In this document: in pieces, positions 1 through 11,600 of the stretch
Layout of the letters: the number at the start of each line of letters is the position of its first letter
Position numbering within the stretch: position 1 is the stretch's first letter
Assembly: GCF_051622035.1 (NCBI RefSeq)
Contig: NC_135360.1
Span: forward strand, 7,006,001 to 7,070,000
Source of the DNA: Arctopsyche grandis
Lineage: Eukaryota > Arthropoda > Insecta > Trichoptera > Hydropsychidae
Direction: 5' to 3'
Length of the DNA: 64,000 nt
The notes under the pieces: model-generated
Databases searched by the model: none
What the model saw: the letters and a program-made list of their open reading frames with translations, nothing else
What the model was told of the DNA's origin: nothing
Translations under genes and position numbers: made by a program

Positions 1-120
1 GCACTTAGCGGCGATAGCGGTACTCGGTCGCATTCCCGTGGAGTTCTTAGAACTAACAGCGGTAGCGTGGGACCGACTTCCGTGGCACATCTAGTACGTG
101 ACCATAACAATAGGTAAACA
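1..120 (+). mobile_element. Possible LINE reverse-transcriptase tail, cut by the window edge
   Basis: The first 110 bases read on the plus strand as LAAIAVLGRIPVEFLEL... then a stop. The pattern of small hydrophobic residues followed by G-x-I/V-P resembles the C-terminal tail of R1/Jockey-type LINE polymerases. The stretch is short and runs off the left edge, so this is only a weak call; it could be chance. The next 280 bases to about position 400 show nothing I can name. Confidence 0.2.
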
Positions 121-406
121 AACCGGACGTTGAAGATGCCTTGAGCGACCGACCCGTTAAAAGGGGGTACTTAGGCGATATCAAGACATTCTGGACGTAG
201 CACTGCCAGTGCGTGTATCTCCTTAATCACCAATAAATGCTGTGACACGACTTTAGCCTTTTACTTGGATCCTCCACCCACCCCTACGCAACAGTACTAT
301 GCAAATATAATCACAAAATACTATGTTCATATGCATGATTTGTTATAACACGGAATCTATCTACTGGGCTATACAGATAAAGACTTTATAACATGTTTAT
401 AATTAC

Positions 407-3400
407 CAAAACGATACTGAAGAATGGTTTCAATCCGGCAGAAATATTCGGTAGATTCCTTTCTGCGAGTATATAATCAATAATTGGTGGAATAATCAAA
501 GAATGTTGAGACAAAGTAACAACAAATTTATACAGTTTCAATACATCAACGCTTTCGTAAAATTCCTCAGAAGATAATCTTCTGAATAACGCCACCATAT
601 TGCACGTTGAATCATTGCTCTCTGAATAATTCAAGCGAGATTTATTCAGCAAGAGCATTGTTCTGTTATTTTTTAGATTATTTTCAAGACTTCTCTGAAT
701 AGATTTGTCATCGTTGCAATTGTAACAGTGGAGACATATCAATGATAAGTGCACCCCGTCTACGGAGGGAAGTTCAAATCCGACACTTTCTTTAAAGTCC
801 CCGTGTTTTGACTTCATTACGGCGTAATGACCGTATAGAATGCACACCATGATCGGCAGAACTGTAATTACAACGTCTAATATATTTTTATCGTTCAAAT
901 ATAAGGCAGAGAATAGGTAGTCCGATATGATTTTTTCTGGCGTTAATATTTCATTTATGATTAACAAAGGTGATAGCCTCAAGATCTGAAAAAAGAAAAT
1001 GTAAATGAAACTTTTTTTGGATTGATATCTTAGCATAGATATAGAATACCATAGATACGCCCTTACGCTCTAAGCCGATCACCCTGTTGGACCATGCACA
1101 CACAAAAAAAAAGTACAGACCATGCACACTCTCTCAGTAGCTAGTTAGCTTCTAAGTAGGAAGGTCGATTGACATTTTTCGAAAATGCCAACGTATTCAG
1201 TGAAATCGTGTTACAGTTACTCAAGAAAACATAAAAAGGCGGATGGCGTCACATATCATATGTAAGAATTAATATATAATGTCTTCAATTATAGTAGTAT
1301 TTTAACATTAATGAAATATCGGCGCGATTCTATGCACTGATGGAACAGCGGTCGACAACCTCTGCCACAGGTATCTTGTTGGCACTGAAGGAAATTCAGA
1401 AATCGACATTAAGTTTAAAACTACAAACAATGAACTAAATATTAAAGTGTCAGCTTTAAAATTGATCCTTGTGGAAGTTACTAATGTTTAAATATTGTAA
1501 TAGTTAATGATGGTTTTATTATAGTAACATACATTTGTAGTTTAATATAGTGTGTATAGCTAAATATTCTTTTCTTAATATGGCTTTATTAGTTTGGTTT
1601 ACTGTCACGCGGAGTGTCCAATAAAATAAAGTTATAAATAAAATAAAACTTCAGTGCATGTACATATGTACATAAACTGGTTGCTGACCACTGCCGACCG
1701 CTGCGTCGACCTTTTTTTTCACCACTTCCCCGCTAGTTAAACCCCCCGCACCCCTCAGTTAGTGGCGACAAGATCTCCAACGAAATTTGTATGTAATGGC
1801 ATATCTAGGTTATTCTACATCTATGTATCTTAGCAATTAGCTAATATTTTACCTTGGCATGTATTTCCGGATTATTCAAATCGAACACTTCCAAACGTTC
1901 TATAGTATTTTTTTTCATTTCTTCATAGTTTAATATACTTTGAACTGAGATTATATTCAACGAGTGCAGGTGTAACATCTCGTGAAATTTAGCAGAAAAT
2001 GACGGTTGATTGAGTGTCAATCGCGTTATTCTCAAAACGCTAAACAAATCATCCACTGAAATTTCAATCGACAGCAACAGCATCATCATGCAAATTTCCA
2101 TACACGTGAATATTTCCGAAATGGGCTCACAATCCTTCTCAAGTATTCGGTTCATAACTTCAGTGATATTTTTAACAATCGTCTTCGTTTTATCTCGAGG
2201 AATGTGCAACAGGCGTACTCTCTCCTCGTACGGTTTCAATTTGGAATGTATCCTATTATGTTTATCTGTGACTTTTGTATTAAAAATAGCGTTGTGGAAT
2301 CCGTGGTATTGTTGATACCTGCTATAGAATTCGATGGCCGAATCGTGAAGGATGCGCAATGAGCTCAGACAATTTTGCAAGTGTTCTCTTATGACGAATA
2401 GATCGATGTTCGGGCAACAAGCGGTCTCCAACGAGAATGTCAATGCCGATAGTAGTTTTTCTGCCGTTGGACTGCTCTTCATCACATCAAGGGATACATC
2501 GTTTGATTCATTCTTATCAATGTAAATATACGTCTTCAACTGTGATGCTATCAACGATGTGTACAACAAAGATGCGTTTTTAATAAAATATCTTGTAACT
2601 GGTACATCGACTGCCGAAATAGATCCACCCGTGCGAAATATCTTTTCGAGTAATTTCACACAACTGTTTTTCAATTCCATATTAAATGTGCAATCTAAAG
2701 ATTCATTATCTACGGCAGGTTCGTCTAAACTTAGCACAAATCTGCATATATTTAATTCTATACAAGTGCGAATTTCTTGTGAACTTGTGTTCAATGATGT
2801 AACGGCTGTTAACGCTTGAGCAATGTGTTTATTGAATTCTGCAATTTGTTTGCTGTGATATAATAATCCATTGTTTGCATACACGGGCATGTGTAAAATA
2901 AGGCTTTCGATTCCTAGCATGAATTTGATTAAAACATCATCGGAATTAGGAGGTACTCCGTGCTCATTCAAAATGTTTGTGAAGAATTTAATAGCGATGA
3001 TTTTTAAATCGAAATCAAAATTTTCCAAAATAAATAGATGTTGAGCGACGATATCGTCCGTAATCTGGTATTCTTCCAATGCAATACTTAACGGCATTAT
3101 ATGATGTAAGATCTTCGATATATGTTTAATAAGACTTCGACACAAATTCTTATCAGATACGTTGATAAATATCGGAGAAAAATTTATATCTGTGTTTGGA
3201 ATGTTGATTAAACGTGGAATGAGCATTCTAAGATGCAAAACTTCTAATTCGCAGTCTTCGTCCTCCACAGAGTTATAGTATTTGATTAGAGCTTTGCCGC
3301 TTTCAATATAATCATTGCATATTTCGTTGTAGAATGTAGCGCCGTTTGCCATCAGTGTTGATAAAATCTTTAACTGAGCTTCAATGCTGATATGGTGAAT

Positions 3401-4458
3401 CCTAAAATAATCTTATAAATAAGCTTATTCAATATATTTATAAATACATACAAAAAGTATAACTTACTTTTTTAATTTTTCCACCGACAATATGTAAAAC
3501 AAACGGCCCAGAAGCCATTTATTAAAAGATGAATAGTATTCTGTGAATTCTAATTTGGATGAAGGCGGTGTTAATATTTCGCAAAACTCTCTGAAAAAAT
3601 GTACAAATAGGTATGTGTTAAAATCTGTACACATGTGTGTAGGTTATGACAAACTACAAAAAGATACTCGGCACATTTTATCATATTATCAAACTACTAG
3701 AATAGTCGGAACTCTAATCATAACTGAACCTCACCAGTTAAGCGACTATTTACCAGTTGAGGGATTGTGTGTACAAACCGCGGCCAAAATCGGAAGATTT
3801 GTTCAATTTTCTCAGTGATTATATGGAGAGTGTTTATCGTTGTTCGCAAAATATGAATGATTATAAAATCCAGATTGACTCTTTCCTGTTTGTTGGATTT
3901 ATTTAACAACAATCGTTGAAACAATTCCATACAAAATTGGGCCCTTCAAATACTCAACCTACCCACCAAGATCATAATCTTTTATTTCCACCCCAAAAGG
4001 CAACGGAAAACCATTGGATATAAAAAAAACCTTTTCCAAGACAAATTTATATTGGCAAAAAGAACAAATGTTTCACAAGATGAAGTTTGTTACGCTCAGA
4101 ATCAAGCATACATTAAAAAAAGCAAGCGGCGAGTATTAAAGCGATTGGCTCCTACTATGTAGAATGAAGAACTATGTGATATAAATATTTTATTATGGAA
4201 TCGTTGTGAGTGTACTGGCGTCAATAGTCATGGCGTTTGGATCATAAATGTTATATAAATGAACCTTTTGGAGTTTATCAAAGACATTATGACAGTATGT
4301 AAACTGTCAGCTGCATTGGCCAAGTTGTCGAATAGTGCGTGTAGAGGTGCGCTTATAAGTCGCCACACGTCTAGGGCTATCGAAATCTCCCCCATGTCTC
4401 GACTGTGTCCTTCAGATTCTGAGGGGGGCGCAGCACCCCCCGCAGCCTCCGTCTCCAT
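407..4458 (-). CDS. Unidentified large helical protein, 5' part of gene (C-terminus beyond left edge)
   Basis: Five exons can be chained in phase: 4458-4265, 3943-3779, 3590-3468, 3401-1853 and 985-407 (or 985-418). Together they give about 870 codons with no stop, starting METEAAGGAAPP. The 1549-bp fourth exon is the firmest; it continues upstream of its first ATG to an acceptor at 3402-3403 and joins exons 3 and 5 in frame. The donors proposed for exons 1 and 2 (GTTCAT, GTTTGT) are weak, so the N-terminus is less certain. The protein is rich in Leu, Ile and amphipathic helices, with no signal peptide, membrane segment or motif I recognise, and would suit an ARM/HEAT-like scaffold. I do not know its function; a DNA-repair scaffold of MMS22L type is one untested idea. 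A MITE of about 0.8 kb occupies most of the intron 986-1852. Stop codon and 3' end lie outside the window. Confidence 0.6.
1034..1828. mobile_element. MITE family A, copy 1 (with extra central sequence)
   Basis: Inverted ends match: CATAGATATAGAATACC on the left and its near reverse complement GTTATTCTACATCTATG on the right. The subterminal parts (TTAGCTTCTAAGTAGG; CCCCGCTAGTTAAACC; CAGTTAGTGGCGACAAG) recur in the copies at 17084-17450 and 20953-21186. This copy is longer, with about 500 bp of central sequence not seen in the others, so it may be nearer to a parent element or hold another insertion. It sits in an intron of the unidentified gene. Confidence 0.6.
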
Positions 4459-4479
4459 CACGGAACCTCAATCGACAGC

Positions 4480-4890
4480 TTGACAACTGACAAGTGCCTT
4501 CAAATCCCGCCGCGCACTCTGCTTACAATTCTGCCAATCGTACCATAACATAACACCATTGATTTTGTGCATTTCCGTCAACAAAGTTAGCTATAATAAA
4601 GATATACAATTTGTTCCAAGTCGCTAAAATAGAGCTAAAATTATCTTAATACTTGATGGTTGTATGGATAAAAAATCTTGCACGACCATTTTACAAATTT
4701 TTAGGTGATTTTCTACTCACTTTTCATTTTGTCTCTTATGCTTGTCTTTGACGTTGACCGAATCGCGATAAATGGTGTACATCTTATTTAAACTATTCCC
4801 ACACATGCATCTTTTTATTAATTTATATATAATTTTAGCTATTAGCTAATTTAAAAAAAAAATCTTATTAACTTGAATCTAAAATTCTGA
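4480..4890. other. Upstream region of the unidentified gene; nothing further recognised
   Basis: This stretch lies between the proposed first exon (minus strand) and the TRIM element. It should hold the promoter of the leftward gene, but I see no clear TATA box or initiator and no conserved reading frame. It ends in an AT-rich tract next to the first LTR copy. Confidence 0.3.
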
Positions 4891-6122
4891 TGTGGCGGCT
4901 CGCTTATACGACATGGTCGAGTTTGGTTGCCTTCCTGCGAGTGGGGACCAACCCGGCTGGGTTCGGAGAGCCGCTACTCACTCTGTCTTCAGCTGTCATA
5001 TAATAAACACGTGCATTAACATGCCAGTCGTCTTGTGGCGGCTCGCTTATACGACATGGTCGAGTTTGGTTGCCTTCCTGCGAGTGGGGACCAACCCGGC
5101 TGGGTTCGGACAGCTGCTACTCACTCTGTCTTCAGCTGTCATATAATAAACACGTGCATTAACATGCCAGTCGTCTCATTCGTTCATCCCCTATACTGGT
5201 GACCCCCGACATCGAGCCACGCAGCCTCGATCAATTTCAACATGCCGCTCATCCCTGCCTCGCCGAGCCAGGCGGGAGAAGCTACCCGCCGCGCCCCCAT
5301 CGCCATCAACACGCGTCGCGGCCCGCGGGTGACAATAAACGAGCAGACACGGCTACCTACCTATCTACCTATCGACTGGAGTCCAGCCACAACGTCGACG
5401 ACAGGTGTTTTTAAAAAATGGGGGAGCGAATGAGACGACGATCTTGACAGCTGGATGTGGAGTCATGCGCGATCCACTACACATAGAACGGTCATCCAGC
5501 ACCACAAGACATACACCACCTCAGCACCATCATCATCATCATCATCAAGGCCCCGTCCGTCCCCACGAGCGTCGTCACGCCGAGACGGGCGGTAGCGCTA
5601 CAACACCTCCACGAGCCACAACGACTCACAGTCCAGCTCGGAGTATCATCAACCACATCGATGCCCCTGCCGCCCCCGCCGCCCCACCAACCGACATCAG
5701 CCTCGGAAGAGCGGCGCCGCCGCAGCATCGCATCCATCGCCGACCATCGGACCAGCCACCGTCCTGCTCGCGACGTCACCGCCCTCGAATGTACCGACCA
5801 TTCAGGGCGGATGAATACCTACACAGCGGATGACCCACGTCAACAATTTTTTTCTCCCCACCCAATAATTTTTTTGCTTTTTGTGTAACAATAACCTTTT
5901 TTCTTTTGTAAAATTTGTTTCTTTGTAATTTTGATATCGCTGATGCTGGGGGGGGAGTGATGTGGCGGCTCGCTTATACGACATGGTCGAGTTTGGTTGC
6001 CTTCCTGCGAGTGGGGACCAACCCGGCTGGGTTCGGACAGCTGCTACTCACTCTGTCTTCAGCTGTCATATAATAAACACGTGCATTAACATGCCAGTCG
6101 TCTCATTCGTTCATCCCCTATA
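4891..6122 (+). mobile_element. TRIM-like short LTR retrotransposon with a third, tandem LTR
   Basis: Two LTRs of 162 bp, at 5034-5195 and 5961-6122, read the same and start TGTGGCGGCTCGC. The first is followed at once by a primer-binding-type sequence CTGGTGACCCCCGAC; the second is preceded by a purine tract of G residues (about 5947-5960). Each LTR carries an AATAAA signal. A further LTR copy, 4891-5033, is joined head to tail upstream, which is the usual product of LTR recombination. The inner part of about 765 bp is too short for gag-pol and is rich in His, Pro and Arg codons, so the element is non-autonomous. The primer site fits Ty3/gypsy or BEL elements. Matching LTRs mean a young insertion. 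Confidence 0.8.
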
Positions 6123-6339
6123 GTCTCATTCGTTCATCCTCCATACTATATTTAACTTATATGTACTATCTCTCACATACATAGGTGTCTCTTCACTCCT
6201 CGCAAGAATGTATCCATGGTCTTAGAAGACCTGATGCACTCAGGGAGGGCGTTATACATTAGCACACCCCTGTGAAAGACACCCCCAGCTGTCTTATTTT
6301 TTCTTACTCTACTTACAACTAGTTTGTCCTTATTTCTAG

Positions 6340-7190
6340 TATAAAACTATGTTTATCTCTGTGGGAATCTCGTCACATTCATCAAAACATTTACTGCAAC
6401 GCAGAATACATTCCCAAAACCAGTCGAAGCACACCTGCAGCCATTTAACTAAACTCAAGCGGAGCACCCCTACCAGCCGAGCGGAACCAAACCAGTCGAA
6501 GCACACCGCAGCCATTAAACTACATCGAGCGTCTAAAAAGTTTACATTTATAAAAGTCTACCCCATCGACAAAAGCACATTCCTCGCTTACGCATCAACA
6601 ACAGCCAGCAACCAGAAACACTATAAAAGGAGGTACAACCCAAACAACGCCAGTCGACCCACAGCAGCAAGCGTCGACACACAGCAGCAGACCAGTCGAC
6701 ATCCAGCTCCTGACCTGCCACCACTACACTACGCGGACTTGGAAGATCAACCAGCCGAACGAGCCAGCAATACACTGCCGTATCCAGAGACCTTCCGAAC
6801 ATAGCCGAACGCCGAGCCAGCAACACACTGCCGCATCCAGAGACCTTCTGAACATAGCCGAACAACGAGCCAGCAACACACTGCCGCATCCAGAGACCTT
6901 CTGAACATAGCCGAACGCCGAGCCAGCAACACACTGCCGCAACCAGAGACCTTCTGAACATAGCCGAACGACGAGCCAGCAACACACTGCCGCATCCAGA
7001 GACCTTCTGAACATAGCTGAATGCCGAGCCAGCGATACTCTACCATATCCAGAGACCGCTGAACGACATACTTTTGCCCAAATATAATACCTTTGTACAA
7101 TAATTAGGCAAACAATAAAACTTTATTAAAACAAGCACAACAGTGTTTCGTTAGGCTGGGATACGGTCAACACATCCTACCCCGCCTACA
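6340..7190 (+). mobile_element. Probable solo LTR or LTR-like block with an internal minisatellite
   Basis: The block has a TATA box (CTATAAAAGG, about 6622), a polyadenylation signal (CAATAAAACTTTATT, about 7110) and a 3' end GTTAGGCTGGGATACGG...CCTACA, closely like the 3' end of the insertion at 26948-27439 (AGGCTGGGAAACGGTCC...CCTACA). That order suits an LTR. No internal coding region lies beside it, so it is either solitary or a relic. The left end is not clear. Confidence 0.45.
6779..7062. repeat. Minisatellite, about 59-bp unit, five copies
   Basis: The unit GAGCCAGCAACACACTGCC + GCATCCAGAGACC + TTCTGAACATAGCCGAAC repeats about five times with few changes; the outer copies have drifted more. 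It lies inside the LTR-like block. Open frames across it on the minus strand are an effect of the repeat, whose unit is not disturbed by stops, and are not genes. Confidence 0.85.
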
Positions 7191-7388
7191 TCTCTATTCC
7201 TTATTATAAAATCACCAAAGTAATTAGGCAATAATTTATGATCTAACTTATAAACAAACGATAGTGTGCTTAGCTTTAAACTATTACTAATACTCAACCA
7301 TCCCAATTCATCTAACATCTTTTTAATCTACCAACATTTAAAATACCTCTCATAGCTTTATTTTTGTACACAGATATTTGTCACGGAG

Positions 7389-7681
7389 TAAGGGCGGTTT
7401 CAGACTAGCGTATTTTTCTGCGCGTATACCGTCGTTTCGGCATACGCGCTTACACGCGCGCTACTTTTCGCGCTTTAAAAAACCGGACGTGCGTACACGG
7501 GCTTATTCCGGCGTTTTCGTTTTCGGTGATTTAGTATCAACATGGATAATACGAGCTTATAAGCGCGTCTACGCTCGTACGAGTTGCGCGTATGGAAAAC
7601 GACGCGCCTATACGCGCCTACATGCACTTCAAAAAACGAGATTATACGCGCGTATAAAACGATAGTCTGAAACCGCCCTTA
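7389..7681. mobile_element. MITE with TAAGGGCGGTTTCAGACTA ends
   Basis: The ends are perfect inverted repeats of about 19 bp (TAAGGGCGGTTTCAGACTA / TAGTCTGAAACCGCCCTTA). The inside is rich in CGCGTA motifs, with no transposase. Ends of this GGGCGGTTTCAGAC type are known from PIF/Harbinger-related and similar DNA transposons in animals; the TAA/TTA at the ends would agree with that, but I cannot prove the superfamily. Confidence 0.75.
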
Positions 7682-7795
7682 GCCTAACTTCAAGATAAAT
7701 CACGAAATTATCTAGTTCATGGAGTTAACTTAGCCTTAACTTCAACCGCTATATATGTAATATCACGTATTAACTTGTCCTAGTCTTTCAATATC

Positions 7796-8034
7796 TTAGC
7801 CCGGCTTTAGACGGGCAGGATGGATTAGACCGGCACCGTGCCTGCGTCGGTAACTAGGTGTTGTGTTGTATGGATGAGTATACAATGTTTCAGGCGGGTC
7901 GGATGAATCTACCGGTTAGGATTCATCCGGTTCATCTGTAATATTGCATACCCATCCATACAACACAGCGCCTAGTAGCCGGCGCAGGCGCGGTGCCGGT
8001 CTAATCCATCCTGATCGTGTAAAGCCAGGGTTAT
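7796..8034. mobile_element. MITE with long inverted ends (AGCCCGGCTTTAGACGGG)
   Basis: The left arm (TTAGCCCGGCTTTAGACGGG, then GATGGATTAGACCGGCACCG) is matched in reverse by the right arm (CGGTGCCGGTCTAATCCATC...AAAGCCAGGGTTA). The arms are over 80 bp and imperfect, and contain a second inverted pair (TTGTATGGATGAGTAT / ATACCCATCCATACAA). There is no coding capacity. It lies downstream of the Hrs 3' end. Confidence 0.75.
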
Positions 8035-8367
8035 ATGAATTATACAACAAGAGTTTTGTTACTGTTTAATTCTCCACAATAAGTTTTCAAAATAGAAATC
8101 AAGAAAATTCCCATTCACTAGTCTCCCTTTCAATTACATTTAGTTGATTTCCATATATTATTTTTGTTGAAATCATTCGGTAAATTGATAATTTTTAGTC
8201 GAACTGAAAAATCCGAACTTTATTATGTTTTACAAGTTTCAAAACAGTATTTTGCCGTTTAATTTTAGGGAGTATTTTGAGTTGTCACTTTTCTCATCAG
8301 ACAACACGTAAACACTGGTGTATCAACCAAATAAATAAAATACATCATCGAAGCTGAGGTATATATA

Positions 8368-8373
8368 TTTATT
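8368..8373 (-). terminator. Possible polyadenylation signal of Hrs
   Basis: AATAAA on the minus strand, about 300 bp past the Hrs stop codon. Other A-rich variants lie nearer the stop, so the actual cleavage site is open. Confidence 0.35.
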
Positions 8374-8673
8374 GCTCAAAGTGATTACATTTTGTAAATA
8401 TTGATTAATATAAAAAAATGTGATATTAAAAATAAAAGTACAATAAATTTCAACACAATTCTGTAACATTTAAAATCTAGACCTAATAATTTTGGTGAAA
8501 CATACTACACGTAACTTCATACTTGTATATTTAATATGCGTTTTAATAACAATAAAAAAAATTATAATAATATTATAATAATATTTTTGTAATTTCAATA
8601 ATAATAATAATATATTAAATATTCTACAATTTAAATTTTTTTATATAATATGTAATGCTTAGCTCTTATTTAA

Positions 8674-11600
8674 TTAATCAAAACTTATCAGTTCTGCAGT
8701 GGAACTCTCTTCCACTGGCGGAACATGCTGTTGTTTAGGCGGAGAGACGGGGTTTTGATTCAACGGAGCCGGAACGGGTGACCCTTGATTGTTCAGACCA
8801 TTCACAGGTCCTGTACCAGTCGGGGACAGATTATTTATCTGACTGTTTACACTTTTCTGATCCATGACCGGTGGAACACCGGCAGGTTGATTATTGTGCG
8901 GCACTTGATTTTGATTCATCCCTTGTGGGATCTGTTGATTGACCATTTGACTAGGCGGCATTTGATTATTGATCATACCCATCTGCTGCGGTTGATGTCC
9001 CGGTGGCATGTTTTGATTCATATTGGACATCTGCGGTGGAATCTGTCCCATGTGGGGCCCTTGGTGGCCCATTTGCATCATCTGTGGCATCTGCCCCATC
9101 TGCTGGTTCATTTGAGGATCCATGTACATTATCGGCATACCTTTAGAATGCATCTGATGTGGCTGTTGACCGACCACCTGCTGGCTCATCTGAGAATTCT
9201 GTTGATTCAGCTGAGGTCCGTTTTGATTAATCTGTGTCTGTTGCTGTCCCATTTGTTGATGTGGAGGCATCGGTTGTCCATGTGGTGGGATTTGCTGCAT
9301 CGGCCCTAGAGCCGGATTGATCTGCGGTCCTTGAGGGCCCATGTGTTGGGGTTGTTGCATAGATTGCGAACCTTGCATCACTTGCGGATTCTGCATGTTC
9401 ATTTGGGGCGGTTTGTTCATTTGAGATTGATGAGGCAATTGAGGACCTTGTGGCGAATTTTGATTTCCGTGTTGATTAGGCATGTTCATGTGAGGCAATT
9501 GGTTCATATTCATTCCGGGTCTGATCATGATGCCTGCAGGAGGCATGCCAGGTGGCATTTGGCTCATTTGAGACATTGGATTGATCTGCGGGCCTTGCTG
9601 CGATTGAGACATAGGAGGCATTTGCATGTTCATAGGAGGAATATGACTCATATGTCCAGGTTGTTGCATCGATAGGTTCTGTTGAGGCAGTTGATTGGGT
9701 TGAGCACCTTGCGGGGTCGGTTGTCTGATCATGTTGTGAGCTTCGGGTACCATTTGAGACGTCTGGTGTAAACCGGGCATCATCGATGGATATCCTTGAT
9801 TGAAGGCTGGTGGCTGTTGCGCCGAATGATACTGATGAACTGGACTACCCTGCATGAAGAAAGGCCCTGTGCCTCCAAGCATGTACTGATGCTTTTGCTG
9901 TTCCTGTCGCATTTGCATTTCACGTTCTTGCTCCTGAAAACAAATATAAAATTAAAATAAACGCTTGAAATTACTCTTATATAAACACATGTATCTATTT
10001 AAAACAACATACTTGAACTCGTTGAAGAGCTAACTGCCGCTGATACTGCAGATATTCTTGTTTCTTTTTACGCATAACGTCTAATTTATGCGCCATTTGC
10101 AATTGACGTTGTAATTCAGCTTGTTCGGCTGCTCGTCGTAATCTTTCAGCATGTTCTTCGCGTAAAACGTCTAAGGCCGCCCTCGAATCTTTCACTTGAG
10201 TCAACTTGTCCTGAAGCTTTTCATAATGCACTCTGTTGTCATCTTGTAGTTGAATGTAACGCAGCAGTCGAGAGTGCATTGTCGTAATGTTCATGAATAG
10301 CGTCTGTACCGAACTATCGTTTGCAATAGAACGTCCCCTGATAAATAAAAACAACACATACATACTTCTAATTACAATCCCTCAGTTTTATATGCATATG
10401 TATTTCAAAAGATAATATTACCTTGAAGAATTACTTTTCATCCTATTTACGAATATTTCAACTTGCGACTTCAACGTTGTGATGAATTCCTCCATTTCAG
10501 GATCGGGCGCACCTCCATTTTCAAATTTCAACGATGCTATCTTATTTATGATAGGATCGCTAATCACAGGATTAGGAGTGGGACCCGGAGAAGGAGTCGG
10601 CGCTGACGGCGGATCCAATTGGAGACCGGAAGGCTGCACACGCTGTTCCCAATAGTTACGGTCAAGATAACGAGAAAGTTCAGCAGGCGGAGCCGAACTC
10701 GGTGGACTTCCTATAAATTAAGGGAATGATAATATGAAAATTAGATGTTAGATGCCTTCAAAATGTGGTGCTGGAGGCAGATGCTGCGTATTCAACAGAC
10801 AGCAAGAACGACTCCATCCTGAAAGAGCTGGCAGTTTCGAAGAGACTCTCTACAACATGTAGGAATATAATTTTTTCCTACTTTGGCCATATTGCCAGGA
10901 AGGATGTGAAGAGTCTAGAGAAGCTGGTAGTCACTGAAACACTTCAGATAACGAGCAAGAGGACAGTTTCCTATACGATGGTCAAATAAAATTAAGAACT
11001 GATAGGATCGTCCCTAAATGCTGCTTTCAATTTGACACAAGACCAGGAGGAGCGTATCCCCGGATCCCAGATGATAGAAATGACCACAACAATCAGCATT
11101 GAGCAAACGAGAAAGAAGACGAATATGAAAAGAGATGAATTTGATTGACAAATTTCAGAATGCTTTTTGTAAATTAAGCAAAATAAGCTTCCCTTCAAGA
11201 ACAAAAAAATTTGAAAGAATCACTCGTGTGACAACCACCATATCCAAAACTAATACAAAGCTCAAGAAATGACCCTGAAATGTGTCATGTAACTTAAAAC
11301 CTAGCATAATATGTATCAATACCGTGAGATTGATGATGTTGAGTCACGGCGGGAACGACGTGTGCCACTGGAGCAACACGTTGTTTTTCCTTCTCCTTTT
11401 GCTCGGCTTCCGATTGACTTAGAGCGAGCGCGAGTTGAATTTCTTCCTCTTCCTGCAGCTCTTCGGCAGTTTTGCGAGGAGGTGCCTACAATTCAAGCGT
11501 ATCAAGACAATGAACAAAAATTAAAATACACAACCAATGAAGGAAAACAACTCGATTTTACTTGGCTTTCTTGGGTATTAGCTACGTAGACGGTAGGCGA

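Noticed and set aside
5405-5833. Open frame with a poly-His run on the plus strand
   Set aside because: It lies wholly within the inner part of the TRIM element and is low-complexity (His, Pro, Arg). No host gene.
6548-7100. Overlapping minus-strand frames with CVAGS...MFRRSL repeats
   Set aside because: They arise from the 59-bp minisatellite, whose unit lacks stops in several frames.
8785-9675. Plus-strand frames rich in His, Leu and Arg
   Set aside because: Shadows of the Met/Gln/Pro-rich tail of Hrs on the other strand.
11311-11589. Plus-strand frame with an acidic and basic mix
   Set aside because: Shadow of the Hrs exon that encodes the ubiquitin-interacting motif (11485-11323).
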